Below are positions 35,102 to 43,439 of a stretch of DNA of 64,000 bases, piece after piece. The notes under the pieces are model-generated. The model saw only the letters and a program-made list of their open reading frames with translations. It did no database searches and was not told where the DNA came from. Made by a program: the position numbers and the translations under genes. This DNA is from an uncultured Actinomycetes bacterium (GTDB lineage Bacteria; Actinomycetota; Acidimicrobiia; Acidimicrobiales; RAAP-2): the NCBI GenBank assembly GCA_903825305.1, contig CAIKAC010000012.1:124001-188000 (forward strand), given 5' to 3'. Each line of letters opens with the position of its first letter. The stretch's first letter is position 1.

Positions 35102-36540
35102 CGCTTGGCTCTCCAAGTCAAGCGGGGAGTTAACGCCTTGAGTGAACGCGATTGGATGGCCCCTGCGCTCAATCCAATGGCGTAGGAAAGATCGTCAAGG
35201 GTGGAGATGGCGACATATCGCGGCGGGTCGAGGTTGCGTTCAGAACGCCACCAGCGCTCGAGACCGCCACACATCATGGCGACCATGCAGAACCTCCGAA
35301 TGCGCTTCGACACCAATGCTCCGAGGAGTAAACCGGGGCCATAGGTGCGAATAAGTTGACGAGCCAGCCGTGGTCCGGGCTCAATCACTGCTTTCGCAAA
35401 AATTCGTGCTGTCGCTGCTTGGTCATCAAGGTGCTCGAGCGAGTCTTCAAGGCGACGCTTGGCCGACGTGAAAAGCGAAAGCGCGGTGATCGGTGATCCG
35501 CTCATCAGCGCCACCCAAGCACCGATGCTCACTGCCGATCCTCGAAGTGGCGCGGCGGCTTCCTCGTGGCGTGTAGCCAGTGCCGCAGCTGAGGACGCAT
35601 AGCGATATCGCTGCAGCATCCATGAGGACCATCGCGCTCTAGTGCGGTGAGCTACGACATGTTCGGGCCGATAGAGCAGCGTCCACCCCGCTTCATCGAG
35701 TCTCCATGCAAGATCAACGTCTTCGCCGATCTTCAGCGTTTCGTCGAAGGGTATGTCTACCGCGTTGCGGCGAAGGAGCATCACGGCGCTCGGCACAAAG
35801 GGGATGGATTTTCGCGCTCCGATGCGCCCTGGTTCTCGGCCGAGATCGAGCGGGCCACTGCATTCATCAAAGCGTTCACGAAGCGATGTCCCAACGTGTC
35901 CCTTGACGCGGGGCGCAACGAGGGCAACATCGTCGCGCTCACACCAGACCGAAAATTGCCCAAGGTCAAAGTCTTGGACATCGACATCGCTGTCAACAAA
36001 GAGCACCCAAGGAGTTGCCGCAGCGGCAAATCCGCTATTGCGCGCGGCCGCTGGACCGAGGGCCTGCTCGTGCCTGATCACGTTCGCTCGAGGAGCAAAG
36101 CGTGAGACATCAAGTGCGGGTGAAGAACCGTCGTCAACGATGATGACCGAGACTTGGAAGCGTTCGCAGTAATTAAGGAGTGCGGGGAGTCCGACGTCGT
36201 CATTGTGGACGGGGATCACCACCGTGATATCGCTGAGATGCTGTTGCGTCGATGGAGGGCCATCAATCACAATTCCTAAGCGCAAGAGATGGACAGCGAG
36301 TCGCTGTGATTGGGGGGAAGCGCCGACGGATCCACCCTTGAGCCACTGCTCTACTTCCGCCATGCTTGGAGCATTGAGTTTGGCGATACGCAACGGCTCG
36401 GGGCTGATCGCAAGGTGTCCATCATGAAAGCTGGCCCCGGTGGCCATCGTGACTCGCTGACCCGGGGGGAGGAGCGGTTCGGCCGGAGGCGCTGCTGGTT
36501 TGAGGCCCTTGCGGTCATGGGACAATGCGGGCTGCGCCAT
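35098..36540 (-). CDS. mftF: Mycofactocin system glycosyltransferase MftF
   Basis: A 480-residue GT2-family glycosyltransferase. Known MftF proteins add glucose chains to premycofactocin. The N-terminal part (about 25-105: LPPGQRV..., QRLAVHLLRLGIVID) is the MftF-specific lead. The GT-A fold follows: ITVVIPVHNDD, IIVDDGSSPA, VLFVDSDVDV (metal-binding DxD), ARKSIPFVPSAVMLLRR and ETLKIGEDVDLAWRL. Hydrophobic segments toward the C-terminus suggest membrane association. It is transcribed away from mftA across a 96-bp divergent promoter region, whereas in mycobacteria mftF is the last gene of a colinear operon. Confidence 0.93.
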   Translation of the reverse strand: MAQPALSHDRKGLKPAAPPAEPLLPPGQRVTMATGASFHDGHLAISPEPLRIAKLNAPSMAEVEQWLKGGSVGASPQSQRLAVHLLRLGIVIDGPPSTQQHLSDITVVIPVHNDDVGLPALLNYCERFQVSVIIVDDGSSPALDVSRFAPRANVIRHEQALGPAAARNSGFAAAATPWVLFVDSDVDVQDFDLGQFSVWCERDDVALVAPRVKGHVGTSLRERFDECSGPLDLGREPGRIGARKSIPFVPSAVMLLRRNAVDIPFDETLKIGEDVDLAWRLDEAGWTLLYRPEHVVAHRTRARWSSWMLQRYRYASSAAALATRHEEAAAPLRGSAVSIGAWVALMSGSPITALSLFTSAKRRLEDSLEHLDDQAATARIFAKAVIEPGPRLARQLIRTYGPGLLLGALVSKRIRRFCMVAMMCGGLERWWRSERNLDPPRYVAISTLDDLSYAIGLSAGAIQSRSLKALTPRLTWRAKR

Positions 36541-36636
36541 CTCCCTATTCTCTCAAAGCTTCCCGGATTCGCTCGACAGGGCGCTTTGGGCTAGACAGTA
36601 GAGAGCACGTAAGCCTTCGAACAAAAGGAGTGACTC
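36541..36636. promoter_or_regulatory. Divergent promoter region mftF / mftA
   Basis: A 96-bp spacer between the starts of mftF (minus) and mftA (plus). A TAGACA hexamer at 36592-36597 with TTCGCT at 36568-36573 (18-bp spacer) is a weak plus-strand promoter candidate. AAAGGAG at about 36624-36630 is a good ribosome-binding site for mftA. No clear operator palindrome is visible, and no MftR-type TetR gene is nearby. Confidence 0.4.
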
Positions 36637-36738
36637 ATGGAGCCAACCACACTCGAAATTGATGACGTTCTGGTTGAACAAGTTGAAGACTTGCTCGTCG
36701 AAGAAGTTTCCATCGACGGCATGTGCGGCGTTTACTAA
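36637..36738 (+). CDS. mftA: Mycofactocin precursor peptide MftA
   Basis: A 33-residue peptide with an acidic leader (rich in Glu/Asp/Val/Leu) and the diagnostic core ending IDGMCGVY. MftC, with the chaperone MftB, decarboxylates the terminal Tyr and crosslinks it to the penultimate Val, and that dipeptide becomes the redox cofactor. The core is complete and the stop follows Tyr directly. ATG 36637 has a strong ribosome-binding site. It overlaps the likely start of mftB by 16 nt. Confidence 0.97.
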   Translation: MEPTTLEIDDVLVEQVEDLLVEEVSIDGMCGVY

Positions 36739-37019
36739 ACACTGCTGAAGTTTTGACCACGTTTAATCCGGAGCAACCGTGGACCTTGAGTTCCAAGGTT
36801 GCGCTTAGGGATGAGTCTTTTGGGGCCTTGGCCTATCACTACGGGAATCGCCGTTTGGTGTTCTTGAAGTCGAGAGATCTCGTTGATCTTGTTCGAGATC
36901 TCGAGCACCACGACAAAGCGGCTGATGCCATTGTGGCAACCGTCGGCCCAGAGCGCTTTGACACCTACGTTCGAGCACTCGATGCGTTAGTTGAATCTGA
37001 GGTGATTTGTGAGCGTTGA
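36723..37019 (+). CDS. mftB: Mycofactocin chaperone MftB
   Basis: A 98-residue RiPP-recognition-type protein that presents MftA to the radical SAM enzyme. The family core is clear: PEQPWTLSSKVALRDESFGALAYHY (spanning about residues 17-41), then RRLVFLKSRDLVDLVRDLE. The start is uncertain: GTG 36723 inside the mftA coding end is used here, while TTG 36753 would remove ten residues that do not look conserved. The 3' end overlaps mftC by 11 nt. Confidence 0.93.
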   Translation: MRRLLNTAEVLTTFNPEQPWTLSSKVALRDESFGALAYHYGNRRLVFLKSRDLVDLVRDLEHHDKAADAIVATVGPERFDTYVRALDALVESEVICER

Positions 37020-38127
37020 ATCCATGAAGTTAACTGATCGCTTCAAGTCAGGTCTAGGCGCTCCTATTTGTTTGACGTGGGAGTTGACCTATGCGTGCAA
37101 CTTGGCTTGCGTGCATTGCCTGTCAAGTTCTGGCGTTCGTGATCCCCGGGAACTCACCACGCAAGAGGCCATGGCTTTGATTGATGAAATGGCCGCAATG
37201 CAGATTTTCTACGTGAACATTGGTGGGGGAGAGCCAATGATTCGCAGCGACTTCTTCGACCTCGTCGACCATTGTGTCGCCAAAGGCGTAGGCGTCAAAT
37301 TTTCAACCAATGGCACCCGCCTCACCTTTGAAAAAGCCCAACGTCTCGCTGCTAGCCCCATGGTCGATGTTCAGATTTCACTCGATGGCGCTGATGCCGC
37401 CACGAACGATGCGGTTCGTGGCGAAGGTTCCTACGCCGCATCCATCGCCGCGATGGACAATTTGATGGCAGCAGGATTTGGCGAGTTCAAGATTTCTGTC
37501 GTGATGACACGACACAACATCCCCCAAATTGGCGAGCTCTATGCGCTGGCTCAACACTATGGCGCCCAATTGCGACTCACACGATTCCGACCCTCGGGCC
37601 GCGGCGCCGATTCATGGGAAGCGCTCCACCCCACCCAAGCACAGCAGCGTGAACTCTACGCCTGGCTACTTGAGCACCCCATGGTTCTCACCGGAGATTC
37701 GTTCTTTCACCTCAGCGCCTTGGGCAATCCACTGGAGGGCCTCAACCTTTGCGGTGCGGGGCGAGTGGTGTGCTTGATTGATCCCATTGGTGACGTCTAC
37801 GCCTGTCCCTTCGTTATCCATGACGATTTCTTGGCGGGCAATGTGCGCGAAGAGGGTGGCTTCGGCTCCATTTGGCGAGACTCAGCGTTATTTACTGAGC
37901 TGCGCGAACCCACGAGCGCCGGGGCCTGCGCCTCGTGTGGGAGTTATGACGCTTGCCAGGGCGGCTGTATGGCAGCAAAATTCTTTACTGGCCTGCCTCT
38001 CGATGGCCCTGATCCTGAGTGTGTGTTTGGCCATGGCGAAGCACAACTTGCCTCCCAAGCAGTAAGCATCCGTCCCGCTGCTCGTAGTGATCATTCCAAA
38101 CGAAGCCCACTGACCATCTCGTCATGA
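37009..38127 (+). CDS. mftC: Mycofactocin radical SAM maturase MftC
   Basis: A 372-residue radical SAM/SPASM enzyme. The AdoMet-cluster motif is TYACNLACVHCLSS (Cys30, Cys34, Cys37, CX3CX2C), followed by GGGEPMIRSDF and FSTNGTRL. The SPASM region for auxiliary clusters holds CGAGRVVCLIDPIGDVYACPF, CASCGSYDACQGGC and a late DPECVFGHG. It performs the oxidative decarboxylation and Val-Tyr crosslink on MftA. GTG start overlapping mftB; the stop overlaps the SDR start by 4 nt. In most known clusters mftD would follow here, but a dehydrogenase takes its place. Confidence 0.96.
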   Translation: MSVESMKLTDRFKSGLGAPICLTWELTYACNLACVHCLSSSGVRDPRELTTQEAMALIDEMAAMQIFYVNIGGGEPMIRSDFFDLVDHCVAKGVGVKFSTNGTRLTFEKAQRLAASPMVDVQISLDGADAATNDAVRGEGSYAASIAAMDNLMAAGFGEFKISVVMTRHNIPQIGELYALAQHYGAQLRLTRFRPSGRGADSWEALHPTQAQQRELYAWLLEHPMVLTGDSFFHLSALGNPLEGLNLCGAGRVVCLIDPIGDVYACPFVIHDDFLAGNVREEGGFGSIWRDSALFTELREPTSAGACASCGSYDACQGGCMAAKFFTGLPLDGPDPECVFGHGEAQLASQAVSIRPAARSDHSKRSPLTISS

Positions 38128-38909
38128 ATCGCGTTGCCATCGTCACCGGGGCGGCGAGAGGCATTGGCGCCGCGTGCGTTGACGCGCTCGTCGCAGACGG
38201 ACTCAATGTGGTGGCAGTGGATCGCTGCCGCGACGATGAAGTCGTTCCCTATGCGCTTGGCACCAAGGCGGAACTCGATGCTGTTGTGGCACGGCATGAT
38301 GCGAAGGTGTTGGGACTCGTAGGGGACGTGAGAAGTAGCGACGACATGGAGCTCGCAGTTGCTACTGCAGTTGAACACTTTGGTCGCCTCGACGTTGTCG
38401 TCGCTGCTGCAGGCGTTGTGATTGGTGCTCCGGGTCTGTGGGCCATGAGCGACGAGGCGTATGACACCGTGATGGATGTGAATCTCGGCGGGGTAAGAAG
38501 ACTATTTAGTGCTGCGGTGCCCGCCATGCTGGACCAGGAAATCCCGCGATCTGGGCGCTTGATCGCGATTTCATCGGCTGCGGGCAAGAAGGGCCACGAC
38601 CAATTGGCCGCATACTGTGCCGCCAAGCACGCGGTACTTGGCTTGACGAAAGCGATGGCGGCAGAACTCGGCCCTGAGGGGATCACGGTCAATTCGGTTT
38701 GTCCGGGCTCGACACGAACCGCCATCTTGGAAGCCTCGGCAAAGGTCTATGGGCTCGAGTCGGGCGAGGAGTTCGTCATTCACCAGCCCCTCGGAAGACT
38801 CCTCGAGCCGGGCGAAGTTGCCGCCATGGTTGCGTGGATCGCCTCGCCTCAGGCCAGTGGCATTACCGGCGACGCCATCAGCGTTGACGGTGGCATGACG
38901 GCAATTTAG
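38124..38909 (+). CDS. Mycofactocin-coupled SDR family oxidoreductase
   Basis: A 261-residue SDR. VTGAARGIGAACV is the nucleotide-binding motif. VVAVDRCRDDEVVPYAL resembles the distinctive VDRCxDDPxxPY insert I recall for the mycofactocin-coupled subfamily. AAAGVV (in place of NNAG) and YCAAKHA (Tyr/Lys) follow, with the C-terminal VDGGMTAI. Such enzymes hold NAD(H) non-exchangeably and use mycofactocin for turnover. It is translationally coupled to mftC, so it is very probably a client. The substrate is unknown. Confidence 0.9.
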   Translation: MNRVAIVTGAARGIGAACVDALVADGLNVVAVDRCRDDEVVPYALGTKAELDAVVARHDAKVLGLVGDVRSSDDMELAVATAVEHFGRLDVVVAAAGVVIGAPGLWAMSDEAYDTVMDVNLGGVRRLFSAAVPAMLDQEIPRSGRLIAISSAAGKKGHDQLAAYCAAKHAVLGLTKAMAAELGPEGITVNSVCPGSTRTAILEASAKVYGLESGEEFVIHQPLGRLLEPGEVAAMVAWIASPQASGITGDAISVDGGMTAI

Positions 38910-39472
38910 AGACCCGTCGTTCCCGCTACCACGGGATAGACCGTCAGTCCGGGGCACGACGGCATCGAAGTTGGTACTTGTGCGTAATTCTTAGTGTTGG
39001 GTGGCGTGACGTAGAACACGCTGAAGTTGCCACAGGTGCTTTGATTTCCACTCGGCACATTGACCGCGACCACCAACGCCGAAGCACTTTGCCCAGGCTG
39101 CAAGGTCACTGTCGATACCGTCGCACCAGAGGCGCGGCCAGCGCTTTCCGAGAGCGTATGGGCTGCATTGCCTCCATCGAGGCCAGGGTAGCCACGCATG
39201 ACACATACTGCACTGCTGGTGTTTTTGAAAATCAATGGTGATGTGACGTGGCCTGCGCCTGCCGAACCTTGGCCAAGTGAAATTGCCAAGGTGGACACAC
39301 TACAAACGGTGATGCTCTTGGTCGTGGTGGTCGTCGACGAATTCGGTGTCGTGGTCGATGTCGGGGCAACGGTCGTTGGCGTGCTCGAATTCGAATGCGA
39401 TCGAACTTCAATCACGAGAGCGGCAGCGAGTGCAACTACGGCAACGAGCAAGAGAATCACAATTTTCTTCAT
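38906..39472 (-). CDS. Secreted DUF4232-domain protein
   Basis: A 188-residue exported protein. A hydrophobic signal/anchor (about 3-22) is followed by a Ser/Thr-rich linker of about 35 residues. A DUF4232 beta domain then begins CSVSTLAISLGQGSAGAGH and contains NTSSAVCVMRGYPGLDG, VTLQPGQSASALV and a late Cys pair (STCGNF, PSCPG). The four cysteines suggest disulfides outside the cell. DUF4232 is common in actinobacterial lipoproteins, but there is no lipobox Cys here. The stop overlaps that of the mycofactocin-coupled SDR by 4 nt (convergent). Confidence 0.83.
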   Translation of the reverse strand: MKKIVILLLVAVVALAAALVIEVRSHSNSSTPTTVAPTSTTTPNSSTTTTTKSITVCSVSTLAISLGQGSAGAGHVTSPLIFKNTSSAVCVMRGYPGLDGGNAAHTLSESAGRASGATVSTVTLQPGQSASALVVAVNVPSGNQSTCGNFSVFYVTPPNTKNYAQVPTSMPSCPGLTVYPVVAGTTGL

Positions 39473-39519
39473 GAATCTGAACCTAGTTCCCCAACGACTC
39501 GAGGCGGTGGCAGCTAGAT

Positions 39520-40743
39520 CTAGGGTCCAGCGAGGACGACAACCGAGCCGGGTTGACTGTCGTTGGTAATAAGGAGCGAACCGTTAGCCAATTGGACCAA
39601 CCCGTAGGCTCCAGCAGGTTGCAAGAGGCGTGAAAGTCCGCTGTTGCGTGGATTGATCCGCACAGGCGTCAATGGCTTCACACTTTGGCCGAAGAGTGAA
39701 TGGGTGCCTGCTCCAGGAACCGCGACTAGGACGCCTTGGTTGTAGGCAACCGTGAGCATGTCGCCAGCCTTCGTAAAGACAATCTGGCCGCCGCCTCCGG
39801 CCCCCAGGGCACTGGTGAGTGCGCCGTGGCTGCCAGGGTCCAACATCGTCAAGGTATTGGCAATGAACCGCTGACCGAAGAGTTTGTGGGTAGTCGACGC
39901 AAGAACGCCAATGCGACTCGGCTGTTGAGGATTCGCGGGATTGTTGTCTTCCGTGATGATCAGATCTCCGGTGCTGTCGAAACCCAATGCATCAATCGAG
40001 AACAGGCCATTGGTCGCATTAGTCAACACCGCAGGCACATTGGCAGTTACGTGCTGGCCGAAGACAGTTTCAGACGTCTTGGGGATAACGATCACTTCAT
40101 TGGGACCTTGAACGGCAACGAAGAGATTGCCTGCCTTGTCCTCACTGACTTGATCGGGCTCCCCCGGATAGGGCGACGGGTTCTGAGGGCTTGAGGTCGG
40201 CGTGGCAGTCAAGAGTCGAGCCAGTGTTCCCGATAAACCCGGGTTAAAGGCAACTGGTACGTCGGCGGTTACGTGTTGTCCAAATAGGACTTCATTTGCA
40301 GACGGAATGACGATGATCTGATTGTTAGTCCACGTAGAGATATAGAGGTTCCCCTTGCGGTCAAACGAAGTGCCGTCGCATTGTCCAACTTCTTGATTGA
40401 ACGCAGAGGGCGAGAACGCGCCACTTGGCACGAAGGAAATTGCTTGATTCGCCCGTACCGAAACACCGAAAAGGCGCTCATTCTTTGCCGGCACAGCAAT
40501 CAAGTTGCCTGACAATGTGCAGGTCCAGTAGGTCCCATCAGGACCAACAGCTGAGAGCCCCACGCCACCAACGGCAAGGCCCAAGAGCGTGTTGTTGCCA
40601 CCAGGGTTAAAGATGGCGGCGAGGTGATTTGTGGTGCGCTGACCATAATTGACTTGCGAAGTCGGCAACTTGGAGGCTCCGGCCGTCGTCGCTCCTACAA
40701 TCAAGGCACTGAGCGTTGTGATGGCGACTATTCGCTTTTTCAC
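39520..40743 (-). CDS. Secreted NHL-type beta-propeller with FGQ repeats
   Basis: A 407-residue exported protein (signal peptide about 1-24, ending GATTAGA). The rest is a repeat array in which each unit of 50-75 residues carries a motif like IVIPxxxxxLFGQxVxAxxPxxFNPG. Six FGQ/FGV turns can be counted (YGQRTT, LFGVSV, LFGQHV, VFGQHV, LFGQRF, LFGQSV). Strand segments such as DKAGNLFVAVQGPNEVIVIP and DRKGNLYISTWTNNQIIVIP match NHL/SMP-30 blades. A six-bladed propeller is likely. No catalytic residues are assignable. It is divergent from the next secreted protein. Confidence 0.8.
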   Translation of the reverse strand: MKKRIVAITTLSALIVGATTAGASKLPTSQVNYGQRTTNHLAAIFNPGGNNTLLGLAVGGVGLSAVGPDGTYWTCTLSGNLIAVPAKNERLFGVSVRANQAISFVPSGAFSPSAFNQEVGQCDGTSFDRKGNLYISTWTNNQIIVIPSANEVLFGQHVTADVPVAFNPGLSGTLARLLTATPTSSPQNPSPYPGEPDQVSEDKAGNLFVAVQGPNEVIVIPKTSETVFGQHVTANVPAVLTNATNGLFSIDALGFDSTGDLIITEDNNPANPQQPSRIGVLASTTHKLFGQRFIANTLTMLDPGSHGALTSALGAGGGGQIVFTKAGDMLTVAYNQGVLVAVPGAGTHSLFGQSVKPLTPVRINPRNSGLSRLLQPAGAYGLVQLANGSLLITNDSQPGSVVVLAGP

Positions 40744-40930
40744 GGGCTATCTCCTCTGGTTCTTTCACGATCACAATAAGCGAGATTCGATGCATTTTTG
40801 ATTCGCTTGATTCTGAACTCTTGCTGAAATCGAACGCGCGACATAAGACTTTTGCTTAGCCGTGTTGCCTGAATCAGTCTAAGTTCAGGTGCGGCGCAAT
40901 TTCATACGGACGCGTAAATAGGGGGTCACG
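40744..40930. promoter_or_regulatory. Divergent intergenic region between two secreted-protein genes
   Basis: 187 bp separating the NHL-type and the beta-helix genes, locally A+T-rich. An inverted repeat CCTGAA (40868-40873) / TTCAGG (40884-40889) lies on the plus-gene side. AGGGGGTCACG directly precedes ATG 40931 and can serve as its ribosome-binding site. I see no convincing -35/-10 pair. Confidence 0.4.
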
Positions 40931-43240
40931 ATGACAGGAATCCATGCAAGGCGACTCCGCGCGTGGCTGCGTTCGAGTCTCACGGTGGTTCTCCTGATGG
41001 TGACCATGCTCGCTGGTGGCTTGATTCGTATTTCGCCAGCAAGTGCAACACAGGGGTTTAACAATGTGTACTACGTCAATGACCACCTCAATAATGCTTT
41101 CTACGTAAGCGACTGCACCTCTTCGAGTAATACCGACTGCACTTTTACTCAGGCACTAGATGCGTTCAATACAGACACCAATGCTGGCCACCAAGACGAG
41201 ATCGTTTTTGACTCCACGGATCATGTGTTCTACACGGGTGCAACGGTAACGATCAATAATGCTGATGCGTCGCTGACCATTGAAGGCAATGGAGCTTCTG
41301 AGACCGCTATTGATGGCGCTGGGGCGGACGGAATCCTTGCCGCCTCGACCGGGGTGAATCTTTCGATTGGTGATCTCACGATGCAACATGGCGACGCATC
41401 TGGGACTGGCTGGAGCGGCGCTGGCGGTGCAATTTTGTTCTACGGCGCAACGCTTACCGTTAACAATGCCGCATTTAGCGATAACAGCTCTGCAGGTTCG
41501 GGTGCTGCTATCAATTTGAACGCTGGTTGGCTCGTCGTCTCGGATTCAACTTTTTCTGGTAATCAGTCGGGCGCATTCGGAGGTGCCATCCTCGCCAATA
41601 CTGGGTCGATAGCGACGATCTCCAATTCGACCTTTTCGGGAAACTCGGCAACGGACGCAGGTGGAGCTATCTTCAACCAAGGCATCCTCACGGTCATTGC
41701 GAGCACGCTGGCATCGAACACTTCGGCCAACTCGGCCGGCGCTGAAGATATTGCCAGCAGTTACCAAGCCAATGTTGCGGCCAGCATTCTGGCTCACGCC
41801 ACCGGACCAAGTTGTACCGGAACGATCACTGACCTCGGTTACAACATTGATTCGGATGGAACGTGTGGCTTGTCAACGACGGGAAGTATTTCCAGTTCGG
41901 CTGCATTGACCGACTCTTTGGGTACCCTTCAAAACAATGGAGGGTCAACGTCGACGATTATGCCTGACGCGACCAGTCCTGCTTTATTTGCCATTCCGAA
42001 TGGGACCACCGTGAGCGGGATGCCGCTATGCCCCACGACCGATCAGGTGGGTAATGCATCGCCGAGTCAAGGACCATGCAGCATTGGCGCACTTCAACCT
42101 GCGCTGCAAAGTTCGCTATCGATTACCAACGCAACGCTCACTGGTACCGCTGGCACGCCGATCACTTTGACGAGTAGTGGCGGATCGGGAACAATCGCCG
42201 TCACTTATTCGGTTTCAGGTAGTGGTTGCTCCATTACTAATACCGACCACCTATCAGCCTCTGGCGCCGATGCGTGCAGTGTGACGGCGGAGAATCCACA
42301 AAATGGCATCTACGAAGCCATCACCTCCGTACCGAAGGTTTTCGTTTTCTCACTTGCGAGTCAAGCAGCCCTCACCGTTAGCAATACAACGCTCACTGGT
42401 ACTGCAGGCACACCCATTACCTTGGCGAGTTCTGGGGGGTCAGGAACCCTCGCAGTGACCTATCTTGTTGTCGGGCCTGGCCTTTGTGGTGCTCACCGAG
42501 ACTCAATGAAGTCTCGAGCTCTTGCCTGTTCTCCGCCGTCAGTACCCGGTTGCACGATTAACGGGGACCAATTGCTAGCTACTCAGGTTCACGCCTGCGA
42601 TGTAGAGGCATACAACCCGGCTAATGGCATTTACGGTGATGCCTTTTCAGCACCTGTGGCATTTTCGTTCTCTGCAGCCGCACAGGCCCCGCTAACTATC
42701 TCGAATGCACTGAGGAATCTCACGGTAGGTACGCCAGCCACCCTTTCCACCTCTGGGGGTTCGGGCTTGGGGTACGTCTCGTTCCGCGTTTCAGGGGCAG
42801 GATGTTCCCTTCATGCCAACCATCTGAGCGCCTCGATGCCGACGACATGTCGGATCACTGCAACGAAGGCAGCAAATGGCATCTATGGTGCTGCAACTTC
42901 GTCGGCTGTGGTATTTACGTTCGCGGCGGGCTTGCCGAGCGTGAGCATTCGTTTCACTTCGAACTCCTCCGCCTTAACGAGTGCTTCAAAGCAACATCTG
43001 AGCACATTGGTCGCGGCCATGAAGCGTCTCCATCTGAACTCTCTTACCGTGACTGCAGCGCTTGGCCGCAGCGATCACGGCAAGCATCTGGACGCCTTGA
43101 ACACAAAGAGGGCCAGCGTGGTAACGACGTATCTCAAGTCACTGCTGAGCAAGCTCAAGATGCACCACATATCGATTGCTGTGCATCGGTCCTCGGTGGC
43201 ATCGAACCAAGCAGGGTCAGCGACTATTTCTTCTCGCTAG
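40931..43240 (+). CDS. Secreted beta-helix protein with Ig-like repeats and OmpA-like C-terminal domain
   Basis: A 769-residue protein. Signal peptide about 1-40 (ending PASAT). Residues about 75-320 are a right-handed beta-helix of the polymorphic-membrane-protein type (SGNQSGAFGGAI, STFSGNSATDAGGAIFN). About 385-650 hold three tandem repeats opening LTxxNxTLTGTAGTPITL and closing with NGIYxxA; the second repeat carries an insertion with extra cysteines. The last 100 residues (VSIRFTSNSSALTSASKQHL...NTKRASVVTTYLK) resemble an OmpA-like peptidoglycan-binding domain. The plan matches the giant protein at 4.5-8.4 kb: export signal, Cys-containing repeats, OmpA-like end. A cell-wall-bound surface role is inferred. 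Confidence 0.84.
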   Translation: MTGIHARRLRAWLRSSLTVVLLMVTMLAGGLIRISPASATQGFNNVYYVNDHLNNAFYVSDCTSSSNTDCTFTQALDAFNTDTNAGHQDEIVFDSTDHVFYTGATVTINNADASLTIEGNGASETAIDGAGADGILAASTGVNLSIGDLTMQHGDASGTGWSGAGGAILFYGATLTVNNAAFSDNSSAGSGAAINLNAGWLVVSDSTFSGNQSGAFGGAILANTGSIATISNSTFSGNSATDAGGAIFNQGILTVIASTLASNTSANSAGAEDIASSYQANVAASILAHATGPSCTGTITDLGYNIDSDGTCGLSTTGSISSSAALTDSLGTLQNNGGSTSTIMPDATSPALFAIPNGTTVSGMPLCPTTDQVGNASPSQGPCSIGALQPALQSSLSITNATLTGTAGTPITLTSSGGSGTIAVTYSVSGSGCSITNTDHLSASGADACSVTAENPQNGIYEAITSVPKVFVFSLASQAALTVSNTTLTGTAGTPITLASSGGSGTLAVTYLVVGPGLCGAHRDSMKSRALACSPPSVPGCTINGDQLLATQVHACDVEAYNPANGIYGDAFSAPVAFSFSAAAQAPLTISNALRNLTVGTPATLSTSGGSGLGYVSFRVSGAGCSLHANHLSASMPTTCRITATKAANGIYGAATSSAVVFTFAAGLPSVSIRFTSNSSALTSASKQHLSTLVAAMKRLHLNSLTVTAALGRSDHGKHLDALNTKRASVVTTYLKSLLSKLKMHHISIAVHRSSVASNQAGSATISSR

Positions 43241-43298
43241 GCACACAGGGCAAGTCGGACTGGGTCAACTGGCGATCTGGCCAGCGAATCTCTGGAGT

Positions 43299-43373
43299 TG
43301 GTGCCCCCGGCAGGATTCGAACCTGCGCACATGGCTTCGGAGGCCAATGCTCTATCCCCTGAGCTACGGGAGC
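43299..43373 (-). tRNA. tRNA-Arg (anticodon CCG), CCA encoded
   Basis: Read on the minus strand, the acceptor arms GCTCCCG and CGGGGGC pair with one G-T wobble, the D-arm is GCTC...GAGC, and the T-arm is GCAGG-TTCGAAT-CCTGC. The anticodon loop CTCCGAA gives anticodon CCG (plus-strand 43338-43340), reading CGG codons. The 3' CCA is encoded (43299-43301 plus strand TGG). The outermost anticodon-stem pair is a T-T mismatch. In other actinobacteria a tRNA-Arg gene often lies beside argS-lysA. Here it sits antisense between the accessory block and lysA. Confidence 0.93.
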
Positions 43374-43427
43374 GCTCGGGCAACCATGGTACCGGTGACG
43401 GTGGCAGTCGCCGCTCCGATGCCGTCC

Positions 43428-43433
43428 TAGGCT
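43428..43433 (+). promoter_or_regulatory. Putative -10 box (TAGGCT) for leaderless lysA
   Basis: TAGGCT matches TANNNT and ends 6 nt before the lysA ATG (43440). A start site at the ATG would follow. No good -35 hexamer is visible at 16-18 bp. Confidence 0.45.
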
Positions 43434-43439
43434 CGAGGG

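Noticed and set aside
42802-43362. Plus-strand frame running through the end of the beta-helix gene into the tRNA
   Set aside because: It overlaps the OmpA-like coding end in another frame and runs into the tRNA-Arg, so it is a shadow.
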